Source: Agromyces sp. CF514 (GTDB taxonomy: Bacteria; Actinomycetota; Actinomycetes; Actinomycetales; Microbacteriaceae). Taken from it: a stretch of 64,000 nucleotides of DNA. Positions 43,502 through 52,687 of this stretch are shown piece after piece. A model generated the notes under the pieces. That model was not told where the DNA came from and made no database searches. It was given only the letters and a program-made list of their open reading frames with translations. Position numbers and translations under genes: made by a program. Location of the stretch: the NCBI RefSeq assembly GCF_900113185.1, contig NZ_FOZD01000001.1, positions 744,001 through 808,000 of the forward strand, in the 5' to 3' direction. Numbering within the stretch: position 1 is the stretch's first letter; the number at the start of each line of letters is the position of its first letter.

Positions 43502-44988
43502 GCCCCGACCGCGGCGACTGCGAGCTCGGACGGCTCGCCGGCGGCATCCGCCTCGATCCGTCGATCCTCGCCCTTCCCTTCGGATCCAGGGGCGAGGTTC
43601 GACGGATCACGGGGTGCCGGGTGCGTCGACGCGGCGGAGTCCGCGGAGTTCGCGGAGTTCGTGGAGTTCGCGGAGTTCGCGACCTCGACGCCCCACGCCT
43701 CGGCGAGCAGGCGGTACGAGGCGACGCGCGCCTCGTGGTCGTGCGTGATCGTCGTCACGAGCAGCTCGTCGGCGCCCGTCGCGCGCTGAAGCGTCTCGAG
43801 CTGCGCGACGACGCTCGCGGGCGAGCCGACGAAGCGCGTGTCGAGGCGGTCCTGCACGGCTTCGAGCTCGATACTCGACAGCTCGGCGTCGGGCGTCGCG
43901 CGCTCGGGGCTCGGGTAGGGTACGGCGCCTTGACCCTCGCGGATCGAGAGCACCCACTCGGCATAGCCGGCGGCGAGGCGCTGCGCCTCGGCATCCGTCT
44001 CGGCCACGACGACGTCGACCGACACGATCGTGTGCGGACGCTCGAGTTCGGCCGAGGGGCGGAAGTGCGCCCGGTACTCGGCCACGGCCGCGAGCACGCC
44101 GCTCGGCGCGACGTGGTAGTTCGCGCCGAAGCGCAGGCCGAGGCGACCGGCGAGGCGCGCGCTCTCGCCCGCGCTCGAGCCGTGCACCCAGAGCTCGACC
44201 GGGTTGCCGGTCGCGGGCTGCGCCTGCACGATCACGCCGTCTGGGCGGGTGTCGTCGGCGTAGCGCACCGGGCCGGCGAAGAAGTCGCGCAGGGCGTCGA
44301 CGTCGTCGGCGAACCGGGCCGCGTCGCCGACCGTGCGGCCGAGGAGTCTCGCCTGGAGCGCGAAGCGCGCCGAGTCGAAGCGGAACGGGCGCTGCGGGGG
44401 CACGACGAGTCCGTCGACCACCTCGTTGGGTGCGGGCAGGGCGGGCTCCGTCACGGCCTCGGGCGCGTCGGGCACCGCGGGAAGCGGTGGGGCGGCGGGA
44501 ACCGCGGCGGGGACGGCGGGAGCCGCGGCATCCGGCGCACCCGCCTTCGCGGGCGGGAGGCCGCTGCGGCCCAGCCCGAGGTCGACCCGGCCCGGCCAGA
44601 GCGCAGCGACCGTGCCGAACGCCTCGGCGACCTGGAGCGGCTCGTAGTTGCCGAGGATCGTCGCCGCGGTGCCGACGCGGATGCGCTCGGTCGAGGCGGC
44701 CAGGATGCCGAGGAACGTGTGCGGCGCGGCACCCGCGACGCCCGGGTTCAGGTGGTGCTCGGCGAGCCAGTAGCGCGCGTAGCCGAAGGCCTCGGCCCGG
44801 CGGGCCAGGTCGATCGAGCGGTGCAGCGCCTCGCCGGCGTTCGAGCCCTCGGCGATCGGCACGAGGTCGAGGACGGCGAGCGGGACCCGGCGGGCGGAGG
44901 TGGTGGCGGGAGTGGCGGCGCTGGTCTCGATACGCTCCGCTACTCGACCGGCGGCACCCGCGGCGGCGTCACGCTGCTCAGCCGACAC
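43498..44988 (-). CDS. Luciferase-like flavin monooxygenase 2 (MsnO8/YtmO-like)
   Basis: The 496-residue LLM protein has a core from P-L-A-V-L-D-L-V-P-I-A-E-G and Y-W-L-A-E-H-H, with V-G-T-A-A-T-I-L-G-N-Y-E-P-L-Q-V-A-E and V-D-L-G-L-G-R. This is the MsnO8 subgroup, to which Bacillus YtmO (CmoO) is close. An Ala/Pro insert (about 155-185) interrupts the barrel. The C-terminal 60 residues are read through a 9-base tandem repeat (Asn-Ser-Ala type) and an inverted repeat, so the native end was probably earlier. GTG start with AGGAGG at 45000-44995 inside the preceding gene. Confidence 0.88.
   Translation of the reverse strand: MSAEQRDAAAGAAGRVAERIETSAATPATTSARRVPLAVLDLVPIAEGSNAGEALHRSIDLARRAEAFGYARYWLAEHHLNPGVAGAAPHTFLGILAASTERIRVGTAATILGNYEPLQVAEAFGTVAALWPGRVDLGLGRSGLPPAKAGAPDAAAPAVPAAVPAAPPLPAVPDAPEAVTEPALPAPNEVVDGLVVPPQRPFRFDSARFALQARLLGRTVGDAARFADDVDALRDFFAGPVRYADDTRPDGVIVQAQPATGNPVELWVHGSSAGESARLAGRLGLRFGANYHVAPSGVLAAVAEYRAHFRPSAELERPHTIVSVDVVVAETDAEAQRLAAGYAEWVLSIREGQGAVPYPSPERATPDAELSSIELEAVQDRLDTRFVGSPASVVAQLETLQRATGADELLVTTITHDHEARVASYRLLAEAWGVEVANSANSTNSANSADSAASTHPAPRDPSNLAPGSEGKGEDRRIEADAAGEPSELAVAAVGA
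43555..43608. repeat. Second copy of the GATCCGTCGATC inverted repeat
   Basis: A 19-base stem with one mismatch (43555-43573 with 43590-43608) shares its core with the element at 40497. It lies inside the 3' end of the LLM 2 frame. Confidence 0.75.
43634..43678 (-). repeat. Five tandem 9-base repeats (GCGGAGTTC)
   Basis: Five contiguous units next to the inverted repeat encode the Asn-Ser-x run near the LLM 2 C-terminus. As at 40432, a short tandem repeat sits beside the inverted repeat. Confidence 0.8.
44922..44951 (-). repeat. Possible genus-typical intergenic repeat in the LLM 2 5' end
   Basis: The stretch TCTCGATACGCTCCGCTACT and its flanks resemble a short repeat I recall as frequent between genes in Microbacteriaceae genomes. 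Here it encodes part of the N-terminal extension of LLM 2. It occurs once in the window, so the call rests on memory. Confidence 0.35.
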
Positions 44989-46417
44989 GACGCACCTCCT
45001 CGGCCTCGCGCACGGAGGCGACCCGCGCGCCCGGCTCGGGCAGCTCGAGGTTCTGCCGCAGCGTCGCGCCTGGCTTGTAGTCGGTGCGGTAGACGCCGCG
45101 CTCCTGGAGCTCGGGCACGACGCGGTCGACGAACGCGTCGAGGCCGTGCGGCGAGGTCGTGCCGACGATGACGAACCCGTCGGTCGCGCGCTCCTGCACG
45201 TAGCGGTCGAGCTCGGAGGCGACGTGCGACGGCGTGCCGATGAACGACTGGCGCCCGGCGACCTTGATCACGAGCTCGCGGATCGAGAGCCCCTCGGCCT
45301 CGGCCTGGGCGCGCCAGGCCTGGGCGATCTGCACGGCGTTCGGGAAGCGGGGTGCCCAGCCCTTCGTGATCGTGCCCGCGACGGTGTCGGCGGGGCCCTC
45401 GCCGGGATCGAACGCGGGCAGCGGGCCGTCGGCGTCGTACGAGGTGAGGTCGGTGCCCCAGAGCTGCTCGAGCACCGTGATCGCGTTGCGGGGCGTGACC
45501 TGTGCGAGCGAGGTCTCGCGGGCGACCTCCTCGGCCTCGGCCTGCGTGTCGCCGATCGCGAAGGTCACGGCGGGCAGGATCTTCAGCGAGTCCTCGGTGC
45601 GGCCCCAGCCCGCGAGGCGGCCCTTGACGTCGGCGTAGAACGCGCGCGCCTCGTCGAACGCGCTGTGCCGGGAGAAGATCACCTCGGCGTGCTCGGAGGC
45701 GAAGTCGCGGCCGTCGGCCGAGTCGCCGGCCTGCACGATCACGGGGTAGCGCTGCGGGCTGGCGGGCGTCGTGAACCGGCCGCGCACGTCGAACTGCGGG
45801 CCGCGGTGGGCGAAGGCGCCCGAGCCGACTCCCTCGTCCGAGGCATCCGACGCGAGGAAGCGGCCCGAGGCCCGGTCGGCGACGATCGCGTCGGCCGACC
45901 AGCTGTCCCAGAGTTCCTTTGCGAGGCTCACGAACTCGTTGGCGCGGTGGTAGCGGTCGCCGTGGTCGAGGAACCCGCCGCGGCGGAAGTTCGCCCCGTG
46001 GAACGCGTCCGAGCTCGTCACCACATTCCAGCCGGCGCGGCCGCCGGAGAGGTGGTCGAGCGTCGAGAGCTGACGGGCCAGCTCGTAGGGCTCGTTGAAC
46101 GTCGCGTTCAGCGTGCCGACGAGGCCGATGTGCTCGGTGACCGCGGCGAGCGCGGTCAGCACGGCGAGCGTATTCGGGCGGCCCACGACGTCGAGCTCGT
46201 GCAGCTGCCCCTTGTGCTCGCGCAGGCGCAGGCCCTCGGCGAGGAACACGTAGTCGAAGCGGCCGCGCTCGGCGGTGCGGCCGAAGTGCTCGAACGCCGA
46301 GAAGTCGATCTGGCTGCGGTGCAGCGGGTCGGCCCAGAGCGTCGTGTTGTTCACGCCCGGGAAGTGGGCGGCCAGGTGCACCTGGCGCTTGGACGGTGCC
46401 GGCTTGCTCGCAGCCAT
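44978..46417 (-). CDS. NtaA/SnaA/DszA-type flavin monooxygenase (LLM 3)
   Basis: The 479-residue protein matches the NtaA/DszA subgroup: V-H-L-A-A-H-F-P-G-V-N-N-T-T-L-W, Y-V-F-L-A-E-G, D-H-L-S-G-G-R-A-G-W-N-V-V-T-S, and V-I-V-Q-A-G-D-S. The subgroup includes enzymes for nitrilotriacetate and dibenzothiophene sulfone and Bacillus YtnJ (CmoJ), which cleaves S-substituted N-acetylcysteines. It needs FMNH2 from a separate reductase. It overlaps the next gene (LLM 2) by 11 bases and the preceding LLM 4 gene by one base. Confidence 0.92.
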   Translation of the reverse strand: MAASKPAPSKRQVHLAAHFPGVNNTTLWADPLHRSQIDFSAFEHFGRTAERGRFDYVFLAEGLRLREHKGQLHELDVVGRPNTLAVLTALAAVTEHIGLVGTLNATFNEPYELARQLSTLDHLSGGRAGWNVVTSSDAFHGANFRRGGFLDHGDRYHRANEFVSLAKELWDSWSADAIVADRASGRFLASDASDEGVGSGAFAHRGPQFDVRGRFTTPASPQRYPVIVQAGDSADGRDFASEHAEVIFSRHSAFDEARAFYADVKGRLAGWGRTEDSLKILPAVTFAIGDTQAEAEEVARETSLAQVTPRNAITVLEQLWGTDLTSYDADGPLPAFDPGEGPADTVAGTITKGWAPRFPNAVQIAQAWRAQAEAEGLSIRELVIKVAGRQSFIGTPSHVASELDRYVQERATDGFVIVGTTSPHGLDAFVDRVVPELQERGVYRTDYKPGATLRQNLELPEPGARVASVREAEEVRRVG

Positions 46418-47637
46418 CAGGCGGCCTCCTCGTTCGTTCGTGCGGCGCCGGTGGCCCGACGGGCCGCGGTGTACCGGTTCTCGGGCAGCTCGAAGCCGAG
46501 CCGTTCGCGCAGGGTCGTGCCCGCGGCATCCGCTCGCGGGAGTGCGGGCAGCACCCAGTCGGCGAGCTGCTCGAGGTCGCGCGGCAGGCGTGCGGGGCGG
46601 ATGCGCACGCCGTCGTAGCCGAGCGCGGTCCACGCGTCGATGCGCTCGAGCAGCTGCTCGGGCGTGCCCGCGAAGATCAGGGCGTCGGATGTCAGGGGCG
46701 AGCCGTTCTGCTCGTCGAGCCGTTCGAGCGCGGCGCGTGCCGCAGCCGGCGTCGACTCGAGCACCACGATCACCTCGGCGAGCACCGACAGCGGTCGGCC
46801 GGTGCGCCCCGTGCGGGTCTCGGCGTCGCGCACCTCGGCGAGGATCGAGACGGACTGCGCGTCGTCGAGCGGCGTGATGAACACCAGGTCGGCGCTCGTC
46901 GCGGCGAGCTCGTAGGGGATGGTCTGGTGCGCGAGCACCGCGACGAGGGGCTGGCCCTGCGGCGAGCGCGGCACGATCGAGGCGCCGTGCACGTCGAACC
47001 ACTCGCCCGAGAACTCGGCGCCGTGGATCTTCTCGCGGTCGATGAAGCGGCCGCTGGCGGCATCGCGGATGATCGCGTCCGCCTCCCAGCTGTCCCAAAG
47101 GCGGCGCACGACCTCGACGACGTCGCGGGCCTCGTCGAACCCGGGGCGGATCTGCTCGGAGTCGCCGGCCTGCAGCGCGGCGATGTCGACGGGCGGCAGC
47201 GTGCGACGGCCGAAGTGCGCCGCCTCGGTCGGCGAGCCGGAGAGCTGTGCGCGCCAGCCGGCGCGTCCGCGGCTCGCGATGTCGAGCGTCTGCAGTCCGG
47301 TCGCGACGTGGAACGGCTCGGTGTGCGTGGTCGTCACGGTGGGCACGAGGCCGATGCGGCTCGTGACGGGGGCGACGAACGAGGCGATGAGCAGGGCGTC
47401 GAGGCGGCCCCGCACCTGGTCGGTCCGCTCGTCGGGCGTCCAGAGCGTCGAGCTCTGCAGGCCGAGCGCGTCTTCGATGGTGACCAGGTCGACGTCGGCG
47501 CGTTCGGCGAACTGCGCCAGGTCGCGCCAGTACCGGGCGGTGAAGAGTTCGGCCGGTCGGGCCGACGGGTCGCGCCAGGCGGCGGGGTGCCATCCGGCCC
47601 CGTCGAGCGCGACGGCGATGGTGGGTCGTCGAGTCAT
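46417..47637 (-). CDS. Luciferase-like flavin monooxygenase 4
   Basis: This 406-residue LLM protein begins T-I-A-V-A-L-D-G-A-G-W-H-P-A-A-W-R-D, with A-E-R-A-D-V-D-L-V-T-I-E-D, then T-S-R-I-G-L-V-P-T-V and S-R-G-R-A-G-W-R-A-Q-L. The G-W-x-x-Q/N segment places it near the NtaA/DszA side of the superfamily. It is the first gene of the leftward operon, 226 bases from the divergent LLM 5 gene. The ATG at 47637 is chosen because GGAAGG lies about ten bases upstream; a GTG three codons earlier is the alternative. Confidence 0.88.
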   Translation of the reverse strand: MTRRPTIAVALDGAGWHPAAWRDPSARPAELFTARYWRDLAQFAERADVDLVTIEDALGLQSSTLWTPDERTDQVRGRLDALLIASFVAPVTSRIGLVPTVTTTHTEPFHVATGLQTLDIASRGRAGWRAQLSGSPTEAAHFGRRTLPPVDIAALQAGDSEQIRPGFDEARDVVEVVRRLWDSWEADAIIRDAASGRFIDREKIHGAEFSGEWFDVHGASIVPRSPQGQPLVAVLAHQTIPYELAATSADLVFITPLDDAQSVSILAEVRDAETRTGRTGRPLSVLAEVIVVLESTPAAARAALERLDEQNGSPLTSDALIFAGTPEQLLERIDAWTALGYDGVRIRPARLPRDLEQLADWVLPALPRADAAGTTLRERLGFELPENRYTAARRATGAARTNEEAA

Positions 47638-47734
47638 GCCGTTCACCTTCCGCGCGTGCCCGTGGGCCTCGCAAGGCGGCCCGTCACGAGGTGAAGTCGA
47701 AGGTCATACGGCTTCATCGGATGCCGCCGGCCGA

Positions 47735-47814
47735 GGTCACACGCGGTCACACCGTGCGGCCGGCCGCCGTCACGAGCCGTCGCGCGAGGACACCCGGCGC
47801 CACCTTCGGTCACG
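47735..47814. promoter_or_regulatory. Divergent control region with repeated GGTCAC sites
   Basis: GGTCACAC occurs at 47735 and 47745, exactly one helical turn apart, and TTCGGTCACG at 47805. The last is identical, inverted, to CGTGACCGAA at 57895 upstream of the desulfurase-like gene. An imperfect dyad GAAGTCG-N9-CGGCTTC is also present at about 47693-47715. The 226-base gap serves both monooxygenase operons. Confidence 0.45.
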
Positions 47815-47863
47815 GTTCGCGACACGGCTTGGCGAAGGCGGCGGCCGACGGTTCAGTGGCGGC

Positions 47864-48970
47864 ATGAGCACCCTTTCGACCATCGCGTTCCTGACCCCGG
47901 GCAACTACGACGACGCCCGCCCCGAGCAGGGCCTCGAGGACACCCTCGCCCTGTTCGAGCACGGCGAGCGCCTCGGGTTCGACGGAGCGTGGGTGCGCCA
48001 GCGGCACCTCGAGCACGGGGTGTCGTCGGCGCCCGTGTTCCTCGCGGCGGCCTCGCAGCGCACGAGCCGCATCCGGCTCGGCATCGGGGTGATCCCGATC
48101 GGCTACGAGAGCCCGTTCCGCCTCGCCGAGGACCTCTCGACGGCCGACGTGCTCTCGGGCGGCCGCCTCGAGGTCGGGGTGAGCGCGGGGCGGCCGCCGC
48201 ACGTCGAGCTCATCGGCGAGCGCGTGTTCGACGGCGACTGGAGCGGCCAGGACTTCTCGCACGCCCGCGTCGACCGGCTGCTCGAGAACCTGTCGGGCGG
48301 GTTCCTCGGCGACGCCGACACCGTGATCCACTCGCCGGGCAACGTGCAGCGGCCGCGCCTGCAGCCGTTCGCCGCGGGCCTGCGCGACCGCGTCTGGATC
48401 GGCGCCGGCTCCGCACGCTCGGCCGAGTGGGCCGCCGAGCGCGGGCTCGGGCTCCTGACCGGCAACATCGTCTCGGGCGGACCCGTCGCCGAGGGCGGAC
48501 CCGCCGCGTTCGCCGCGACGCAGGCCGACGTGCTCGCCCGCTACCGCGACGCGTACCGGGGCGCCGGCGCACCGCGCGTCGCGCTCGGTCGGGTGATTGT
48601 GCCGACCGACGGCGCAGACCGGGCGACCAGGGCGAGATACGCCGAGTACCGCGCGAGCCGCGAGGAGCGCACGCGCATCGCCCACGGCGAGCGCCTCACG
48701 CAGTTCGCACCCGATCTGGTCGGCACGGCCGAGGAGATCCTCGAGCGGCTCGCCGCCGACCCCGTGGTCGCCGCGGCGACCGACCTGCGGCTCGAGCTGC
48801 CGTACGAGTTCTCGGTCGACGACTACCGGCAGATCCTCGACGACGTCGCCTCGCTCATCGCGCCCGAGCTCGGCTGGGCGCCGAAGACGGTTCCGGATGT
48901 CACGGCCGCCGCCGCGGCATCCGGAACCGATGGCGCCCTCATCGCCGGCGCGAGCACGGAGGCCGCCTGA
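47864..48970 (+). CDS. Luciferase-like flavin monooxygenase 5 (KPN_01858-like)
   Basis: This 368-residue LLM protein begins I-A-F-L-T-P-G-N-Y and has F-D-G-A-W-V-R-Q-R-H-L-E-H-G-V-S-S-A-P-V-F-L and L-S-G-G-R-L-E-V-G-V-S-A-G-R-P-P-H. From memory it resembles the putative FMN-dependent KPN_01858 group that is found with peptide-type ABC importers and CMD proteins, exactly the neighbours here. The substrate of that group is unknown. The stop overlaps the permease start by one base (TGATGG). An Ala-rich 25-residue tail ends the protein. Confidence 0.9.
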   Translation: MSTLSTIAFLTPGNYDDARPEQGLEDTLALFEHGERLGFDGAWVRQRHLEHGVSSAPVFLAAASQRTSRIRLGIGVIPIGYESPFRLAEDLSTADVLSGGRLEVGVSAGRPPHVELIGERVFDGDWSGQDFSHARVDRLLENLSGGFLGDADTVIHSPGNVQRPRLQPFAAGLRDRVWIGAGSARSAEWAAERGLGLLTGNIVSGGPVAEGGPAAFAATQADVLARYRDAYRGAGAPRVALGRVIVPTDGADRATRARYAEYRASREERTRIAHGERLTQFAPDLVGTAEEILERLAADPVVAAATDLRLELPYEFSVDDYRQILDDVASLIAPELGWAPKTVPDVTAAAAASGTDGALIAGASTEAA

Positions 48971-50025
48971 TGGCCAGGTACGTGCTGCTGCGCCTGCTGC
49001 AGGCCGTCGGCGTGCTGTGGGCCGCGTACACGGTGTCGTTCCTCGTGCTCTACGCGTTGCCCGGCGACCCCGTGACCCTGCTCGCCGGTGCGGACGCGAA
49101 CGACATCACGCCGGCGCAGCTCGACGCCCTGCGCGCCGAGCTCGGCCTCGACCGCCCCCTCATCGTGCAGTACCTCGACCAGCTCGCCGCCGTGCTGCGC
49201 GGCGACCTCGGCACCTCGATCGTCACGGGCCGGCCGGTGACCGAGATCATCGGCGAGGCGCTGCCGCCGACCGTCGCGATCGCCGCGTTCGCGCTCGTGA
49301 TCGCCGTCGTCGCGGGGGCGGGCATCGCCATCGCGGCGAACTACACGCGCCACCGCTGGCTGGCCGACGTGGTGCTCGGGCTGCCGCCGCTCGGCGTCGC
49401 CGTTCCCGCGTTCTGGTTCGGCCTCATGCTCATCCAGTGGTTCTCGTTCACGGTGCCGATCTTCCCGGCCGTGGGCGATCGCGGCTTCATCTCGCTCGTG
49501 CTGCCCGCGATCACGCTCGCGCTGCCGACCGGCGCGACGATCGCCCAGCTGCTCTCGAAGAGCCTCTCGAACACGCTGCGCGAGCCCTACGTCGACACGG
49601 CATGGGCGAAGGGCGCGAGCCGCGCTCGCGTGCACCTCGGCCACGCGCTGAAGAACGCCGCGCTGCCCGCGCTCACCGTCACGGGCCTCATCGTCGGACA
49701 GCTGCTCTCGGGCACGGTCGTGACCGAGACCGTCTTCTCGCGCCCGGGCATCGGACGCGTGACCGCGAGCGCCGTGCAGCAGCAGGACGTGCCCGTCGTG
49801 CAGGGCGTCGTGCTCGTCGCCGCGATCGCCTTCGTGCTCGCCAACCTCGCCGTCGACCTCGTCGCGCCGCTGCTCGACCCGCGCATCGTCACGGCGCGCG
49901 GGCCCGCCGGTCGACGAGGCCGTGCCGCAGCGGCGGTGCCGAGCGCACGACCCGCGCCCGCGGCATCCGGAGCCACCGCCTCGACCGCGACGTCGACCGT
50001 CTCACCCCAGGGGGAGCCCGCATGA
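48970..50025 (+). CDS. Peptide-type ABC permease (DppB group)
   Basis: The 351-residue protein has six membrane helices: TM1 at residues 9-31, then the external loop G-D-P-V-T-L-L-A-G, L-G-L-D-R-P-L-I-V-Q-Y, G-D-L-G-T-S-I. The coupling loop is Y-V-D-T-A-W-A-K-G-A-S-R-A-R-V-H, followed by S-G-T-V-V-T-E-T-V-F-S-R-P-G-I-G-R. These are DppB/OppB hallmarks. A 40-residue Ala/Pro/Arg tail extends it. It is the first of four coupled transporter genes importing a peptide, opine-like compound or other amphiphile. Confidence 0.94.
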   Translation: MARYVLLRLLQAVGVLWAAYTVSFLVLYALPGDPVTLLAGADANDITPAQLDALRAELGLDRPLIVQYLDQLAAVLRGDLGTSIVTGRPVTEIIGEALPPTVAIAAFALVIAVVAGAGIAIAANYTRHRWLADVVLGLPPLGVAVPAFWFGLMLIQWFSFTVPIFPAVGDRGFISLVLPAITLALPTGATIAQLLSKSLSNTLREPYVDTAWAKGASRARVHLGHALKNAALPALTVTGLIVGQLLSGTVVTETVFSRPGIGRVTASAVQQQDVPVVQGVVLVAAIAFVLANLAVDLVAPLLDPRIVTARGPAGRRGRAAAAVPSARPAPAASGATASTATSTVSPQGEPA

Positions 50026-50969
50026 GCGACACGACCGCCCTCGTGCCCGAACGGCACGAGCAGTCCGAGGACGTCTTCGCCGCCACGGCCGACGCGCGCT
50101 TCGCCGACGCGGTGCGCAGCCGTTCGGCCGACGCCGCCCTCCGCGCCGGTCGCGGCATCAGGCAGGTGCTCGGCCGGCCCGTGCTGCTGCTCGCGCTCGT
50201 GTGGCTGGTGCTCGTCGTCATCGCCGCGATCGCCCCGAACCTGCTCGCTCCCGGCGACCCGCTCGACGGCGTGCCCGCAGACCGGCTGCAGGGCCCCTCT
50301 GCGGAGCACTGGTTCGGCACCGACCAGCTCGGCCGCGACCTCTACACGCGCGTCGTGCACGGCACGGCCCTGACGCTCTCGGCCGCGGGCATCGCCGTCG
50401 CGGTCGGACTCGTCGTCGGAACCCTGCTCGGCCTGCTCGCCGGATTCGTCGGCCGGTTCGTCGACGAGGCCGTCATGCGACTGGCCGACGTGCTGCTCGC
50501 GATCCCCGCGCTGCTGCTCAGCCTCGCGATCATCACCGCGCTCGGCTTCGGCACGATCAACGTCGCCGTCGCGGTCGGCTTCGCGAGCATCGCGACCGTC
50601 TCGCGCATCTCGCGCTCGGAGGTGCTGCGCGTGCGCAGCTCGGTCTACGTCGACGCCGCCAGGGCCTCGGGCGACCGTTGGGGCCGCGTGCTCTTCCGCC
50701 ACGTGCTGCCGAACTCGGCCGGGCCCGTGCTGGTGCTCGCCGTGCTCGAGTTCGCCGGCGCGATCCTCGCGGTCTCGGCCCTGAGCTTCCTCGGCTACGG
50801 GGCTCCGCCGCCCGCGCCCGAGTGGGGATCGCTCGTCTCGGGAGGCCGCGACTTCCTCCGCAACGCGTGGTGGCTCACGACCTTCCCGGGCCTCGTGATC
50901 GCCGCCACCGTGCTCGCCGCCAACCGGGTCTCGCGGGCCCTCGACTCCGAAGGGAGGCGCACGCGATGA
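50022..50969 (+). CDS. Peptide-type ABC permease (DppC group)
   Basis: The 315-residue DppC-like permease has a 55-residue cytosolic N-terminus, TM1, then P-S-A-E-H-W-F-G-T-D-Q-L-G-R-D (the standard DppC segment). The coupling loop is Y-V-D-A-A-R-A-S-G-D-R-W-G-R-V-L-F-R-H-V-L-P-N, followed by L-S-F-L-G-Y-G-A-P-P-P-A-P-E-W-G. It overlaps the DppB gene by four bases (ATGA) and the ATPase gene by four. Confidence 0.94.
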   Translation: MSDTTALVPERHEQSEDVFAATADARFADAVRSRSADAALRAGRGIRQVLGRPVLLLALVWLVLVVIAAIAPNLLAPGDPLDGVPADRLQGPSAEHWFGTDQLGRDLYTRVVHGTALTLSAAGIAVAVGLVVGTLLGLLAGFVGRFVDEAVMRLADVLLAIPALLLSLAIITALGFGTINVAVAVGFASIATVSRISRSEVLRVRSSVYVDAARASGDRWGRVLFRHVLPNSAGPVLVLAVLEFAGAILAVSALSFLGYGAPPPAPEWGSLVSGGRDFLRNAWWLTTFPGLVIAATVLAANRVSRALDSEGRRTR

Positions 50970-52687
50970 GCGCCGCATCAGCCGTACCCGAGCACCCGCC
51001 CGCCACCCCGCGCACGCCCCTGCTCGAGATCTCGAACCTCGCCGTGAGCTACCGCACGGCGAGCGGCACGATCGAGGCCGTGCGCGACGCGAGCCTCACG
51101 GTCCACGCCGGCGAGACGGTCGCGATCGTCGGCGAGTCGGGTTCGGGCAAGTCGACGACCGCCCACGCCGTCGTGCAGCTGCTGCCCTCGTCCGCGTCGA
51201 TCGCCCGCGGCAGCGTCCGCTTCGAGGGGCGCGACGTCACGAAGATCTCGCGCGTCGAGCTGCGCGGGCTGCGGGGCCGGGCCATCGGCTTCGTTCCGCA
51301 GGACCCGACCGTGAGCCTCAACCCCGTGCAGCGCATCGGACGCCAGGTCGCCGAGGTGCTCGAAATCCACGGGCTCGCCGATCGGCGCACGGCCGCGGCG
51401 CAAGCGATCGACGCGCTCGCCGAAGCCGGACTGCCCGACCCCGAGCGCCAGGCGCAGCAGTACCCGCACGAACTCTCGGGCGGCATGCGGCAGCGCGTGC
51501 TCATCGCGATCGCGCTGATCGCCCGCCCGGCCCTCGTGATCGCCGACGAGCCGACGAGTGCGCTCGACGTGACCGTGCAGCGGCAGATCCTCGACCGCAT
51601 CGACCGGCTCAAGCACGACCTCGGCACGGCCGTGCTGCTCATCACGCACGACCTCGGAGTCGCAGCCGACCGCGCCGACCGCATCGTCGTCATGTCGCAG
51701 GGCGAGGTCGTCGAACAGGGCACGCCGGCCGAGGTGCTCGGCGCGCCCACGCATCCCTACACGCGGGCGCTCATCGCGGCTGCTCCGAGCCTCGACCTCG
51801 ACGCTCCGTTCGCCGAGCAGGTTCGGGTCACGGATGCCGCGGGGCCGGCCGATGCCGCAGGCGCGACGGATGCGGCAGGGCAGGCGCTCGCCGCGGCATC
51901 CGCCCCGCTCGTGGTCGCCCACGACCTCGTCAAGGAGTTCCCGGTGCCCCGGGCCGCCGGCGGAGGCGTGCATCGCGCGGTCGACGGCGTGAGCTTCGCG
52001 ATCCCGCGCGGGCGCACGCTCGCCCTCGTCGGCGAATCCGGATCGGGCAAGTCGACGACCGCGCGGCTCGTGCTGCGCCTGGCCGAGGCGACCTCGGGCA
52101 GCGTGGAGTTCGACGGCGTTGACCTCTCCGCGCTCGGATCGGGCGCGGTGCGGCGGTTCCGCCGGCGGGCCCAGCTCGTGCACCAGAACCCGTACGCGTC
52201 GCTCAACCCGCGCCTGCCGATCGGCCGCATCGTCTCCGACCCGCTCGAGGCCTTCGGCGTCGGTTCGCGCGCCGAGCGCCGCCGTCGGGTCGAGGAGCTG
52301 CTCGACGTCGTCGCCCTGCCCGCGGGCACGATCGACCGCAAGCCGGCCGAGCTCTCGGGCGGGCAGCGGCAGCGCGTCGCGATCGCCAGGGCCCTGGCGC
52401 TCGCGCCCGACCTCGTCGTGCTCGACGAGCCGGTCTCGGCACTCGACGTGTCGATCCAGGACCAGATCCTGACGCTCCTCACCGAGATCCAGGGCGAGTT
52501 CGGGGTGAGCTACCTGTTCATCTCGCACGACCTCGCCGTCGTTCGCCGCATCGCGCACGACGTGATCGTGCTGCGCGACGGACGCGTGGTCGAGGCGGGC
52601 GAGACCTCGCGGCTCTTCCGCGATCCACGCGAGGCGTACACGCAGGAACTCCTCGACGCGATCCCGGGGCGCGCCACTCGCGGCTGA
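50966..52687 (+). CDS. Fused double ABC ATPase (DppD-DppF type)
   Basis: The 573-residue protein joins two complete ATPases. Domain 1 (about 18-265) has G-E-S-G-S-G-K-S-T-T, Q-D-P, L-S-G-G-M-R-Q-R and A-D-E-P-T-S-A-L-D-V. Domain 2 (about 315-573) has a second G-E-S-G-S-G-K-S-T-T, H-Q-N-P-Y-A-S-L-N-P, L-S-G-G-Q-R-Q-R and L-D-E-P-V-S-A-L-D-V. The Ala-rich linker carries repeated Asp-Ala-Ala-Gly. It energises the two permeases as one chain, a common actinobacterial arrangement. Confidence 0.95.
   Translation: MSAASAVPEHPPATPRTPLLEISNLAVSYRTASGTIEAVRDASLTVHAGETVAIVGESGSGKSTTAHAVVQLLPSSASIARGSVRFEGRDVTKISRVELRGLRGRAIGFVPQDPTVSLNPVQRIGRQVAEVLEIHGLADRRTAAAQAIDALAEAGLPDPERQAQQYPHELSGGMRQRVLIAIALIARPALVIADEPTSALDVTVQRQILDRIDRLKHDLGTAVLLITHDLGVAADRADRIVVMSQGEVVEQGTPAEVLGAPTHPYTRALIAAAPSLDLDAPFAEQVRVTDAAGPADAAGATDAAGQALAAASAPLVVAHDLVKEFPVPRAAGGGVHRAVDGVSFAIPRGRTLALVGESGSGKSTTARLVLRLAEATSGSVEFDGVDLSALGSGAVRRFRRRAQLVHQNPYASLNPRLPIGRIVSDPLEAFGVGSRAERRRRVEELLDVVALPAGTIDRKPAELSGGQRQRVAIARALALAPDLVVLDEPVSALDVSIQDQILTLLTEIQGEFGVSYLFISHDLAVVRRIAHDVIVLRDGRVVEAGETSRLFRDPREAYTQELLDAIPGRATRG

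Noticed and set aside
44930-44988. Later start for LLM 2 that avoids the repeat-like stretch
   Set aside because: The AGGAGG at 45000-44995 sits at correct distance from the GTG at 44988, so the long start is kept although the extension may be recent.
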